DNA of 64,000 bases, taken from contig CAMOZY010000001.1 in assembly GCA_946631295.1 (NCBI GenBank), positions 92,573-156,572 on the forward strand. The letters are read 5' to 3'. Position 1 is the stretch's first letter. Each line of letters opens with the position of its first letter. The notes beneath the pieces are model-generated. The model was not told where the DNA came from. It was given only the letters and a program-made list of their open reading frames with translations, and made no database searches. Position numbers and translations under genes: made by a program. Below, one piece after another: positions 63,235 to 64,000 of this stretch. The stretch comes from an uncultured Lachnospiraceae bacterium. GTDB taxonomy: Bacteria; Bacillota; Clostridia; Lachnospirales; Lachnospiraceae.

Positions 63235-64000
63235 TCATCTTACGGAGAAGAGCATGTCACCGTATGAAGGATAAGGCCAGTACTCAGATGAAACGAGGGT
63301 TTCAGCTTCGTCGGCAGCAGCTCTGAGTTCACCCATCTTGGGAAGAAGTGTATCTCTTATTGCTGCACTCTCTGCAATGATATCCTCGCAGCTTCCGAGA
63401 GCGATGATTGCCTTTTCAAGTTCACCGCTTCTTGTATAGATCTGATCAGCAAGAACGGAAAGCTTGGATATGACATCCGACTCATATGAGCATGCAAGAG
63501 AAGCATTGACTGCCTTCTTGGAAGATACGGTCTCGGAAAGTTTGTCAGCATATCCGGTAATTGCGGGAAGGATCTGTCTGAGTGACATATCCATCATTGC
63601 ATTTGCCTCGATGCGTACCTGCTTGCAATAGTTCTCAAGCATGATCTCACAGCGGGATTCGATCTCTTTTTCGGTGAATACCTTGTGAGAAGTAAGAAGC
63701 TTAACATTCTTCTCGTCAAGGATATGAGGCATACAATCGGGAGTGGTTCTGTAGTTGCACAGACCTCTTACCTCTGTTGCTTCCTTAACCCATGCATCAT
63801 CGTATCCGTTTCCGTTGAAGAGGATCCTCTTGTGATCCTTGATGGTCTTTTTGATCATCTCGTGAAGAGTCTTCTCGAAGTCCTCAGCCCCTTCAAGTCT
63901 GTCTGCATAGATCTTAAGTGACTCTGCAACTACGGTATTAAGCATGATGTTTGCACATGCGATGGAGTTGGATGATCCGAGGCTTCTGAACTCGAACTTG
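63235..64000 (-). CDS. glnN: Glutamine synthetase type III, C-terminal part (runs off the window)
   Basis: The last ~254 codons of a GSIII enzyme, which makes glutamine from glutamate and ammonia. The frame is open from the window edge through KFEFRSLGSSNSIACANIM, a GSIII-type sequence; the internal Met at 63945 is not the start. The rest, with RILFNGNGYDDAWVKEA, RGLCNYRTTPDCMPHI and a helical C-terminal extension (LRAAADEAETLVSSEYW), matches the long (~700-residue) type III family. It lies directly upstream of five genes whose products use glutamine. Confidence 0.93.
   Translation of the reverse strand, partial: KFEFRSLGSSNSIACANIMLNTVVAESLKIYADRLEGAEDFEKTLHEMIKKTIKDHKRILFNGNGYDDAWVKEATEVRGLCNYRTTPDCMPHILDEKNVKLLTSHKVFTEKEIESRCEIMLENYCKQVRIEANAMMDMSLRQILPAITGYADKLSETVSSKKAVNASLACSYESDVISKLSVLADQIYTRSGELEKAIIALGSCEDIIAESAAIRDTLLPKMGELRAAADEAETLVSSEYWPYPSYGDMLFSVR

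Noticed and set aside
63235..63945. A complete 236-residue protein starting at Met 63945
   Set aside because: The frame stays open to the window edge and encodes GSIII sequence before that Met, so it is the tail of glnN.
1..64000. CRISPR arrays, tRNA or rRNA genes, insertion sequences, prophage genes
   Set aside because: Looked for on both strands; no regularly spaced repeats, tRNA-like cloverleaf, transposase or integrase motifs were found.

Overview
This window reads as a chromosomal segment of a Lachnospiraceae bacterium, most probably Butyrivibrio or a close relative. The pointers are: moderate GC with Gram-positive ribosome binding sites; a beta-mannan operon of the Roseburia/Butyrivibrio type (GH130 pair, cellobiose 2-epimerase, GH113, GH36, CE17-like esterase); a type III glutamine synthetase; DUF5711- and DUF6935-like proteins; and an unusually dense set of c-di-GMP and hybrid-kinase genes. 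The genus is an inference. I found no tRNA, rRNA, CRISPR array, insertion sequence or phage gene. No gap between genes exceeds about 230 bases, and each larger gap is described through the promoters, operators and terminators in it.

Layout: (1) 1-702, an ECF sigma factor and the start of its probable anti-sigma partner. (2) 890-4830, a hybrid histidine kinase and an EAL phosphodiesterase. (3) 5017-15297, a seven-gene mannan/galactomannan operon with its LacI regulator. (4) 15483-18934, an AlgJ-like SGNH protein, an MBOAT O-acyltransferase and an AEC permease. (5) 19144-33937, an accessory block: two paralogous LacI-like-sensor/GGDEF proteins, two paralogous acidic lipoproteins, a three-gene operon of unknown function, an esterase, an LTA-synthase-like sulfatase and a membrane-anchored DUF5711 protein. 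(6) 33999-38686, galM, recR, ybaB, dnaX and a phosphofructokinase. (7) 38755-48683, a c-di-GMP/phosphorelay operon: REC-GGDEF-REC-HD-GYP, kinase-REC-HPt, kinase-REC-DegV fusion, degenerate EAL, and a small protein. (8) 48904-53915, a NitT/TauT-type ABC importer with an embedded aminotransferase. (9) 54107-64000, carB, carA, purF, pyrG, asnB and the end of glnN: five glutamine amidotransferase genes next to glutamine synthetase.

How the parts work together: the mannan operon encodes no visibly secreted enzyme, so it would process imported acetylated, galactosylated manno-oligosaccharides. CE17 removes acetyl groups, GH36 removes galactose, GH113 shortens chains, GH130_2, the epimerase and GH130_1 release mannose-1-phosphate and glucose, and ManA moves mannose-6-phosphate into glycolysis. 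No transporter for the oligosaccharides is in the window.

The strongest candidate for something undescribed is the operon read from 48683 down to 38755. In it a membrane hybrid kinase carries a complete C-terminal DegV (fatty-acid-binding) domain, next to a catalytically dead EAL protein, an HPt-bearing kinase and a two-receiver protein with both GGDEF and HD-GYP outputs. A related kinase + EAL pair at 890-4830 shows the opposite decay: its kinase has lost the phospho-accepting His and its EAL is intact. The HTH-less LacI-like/GGDEF proteins suggest a direct link from a small-molecule ligand to c-di-GMP synthesis.
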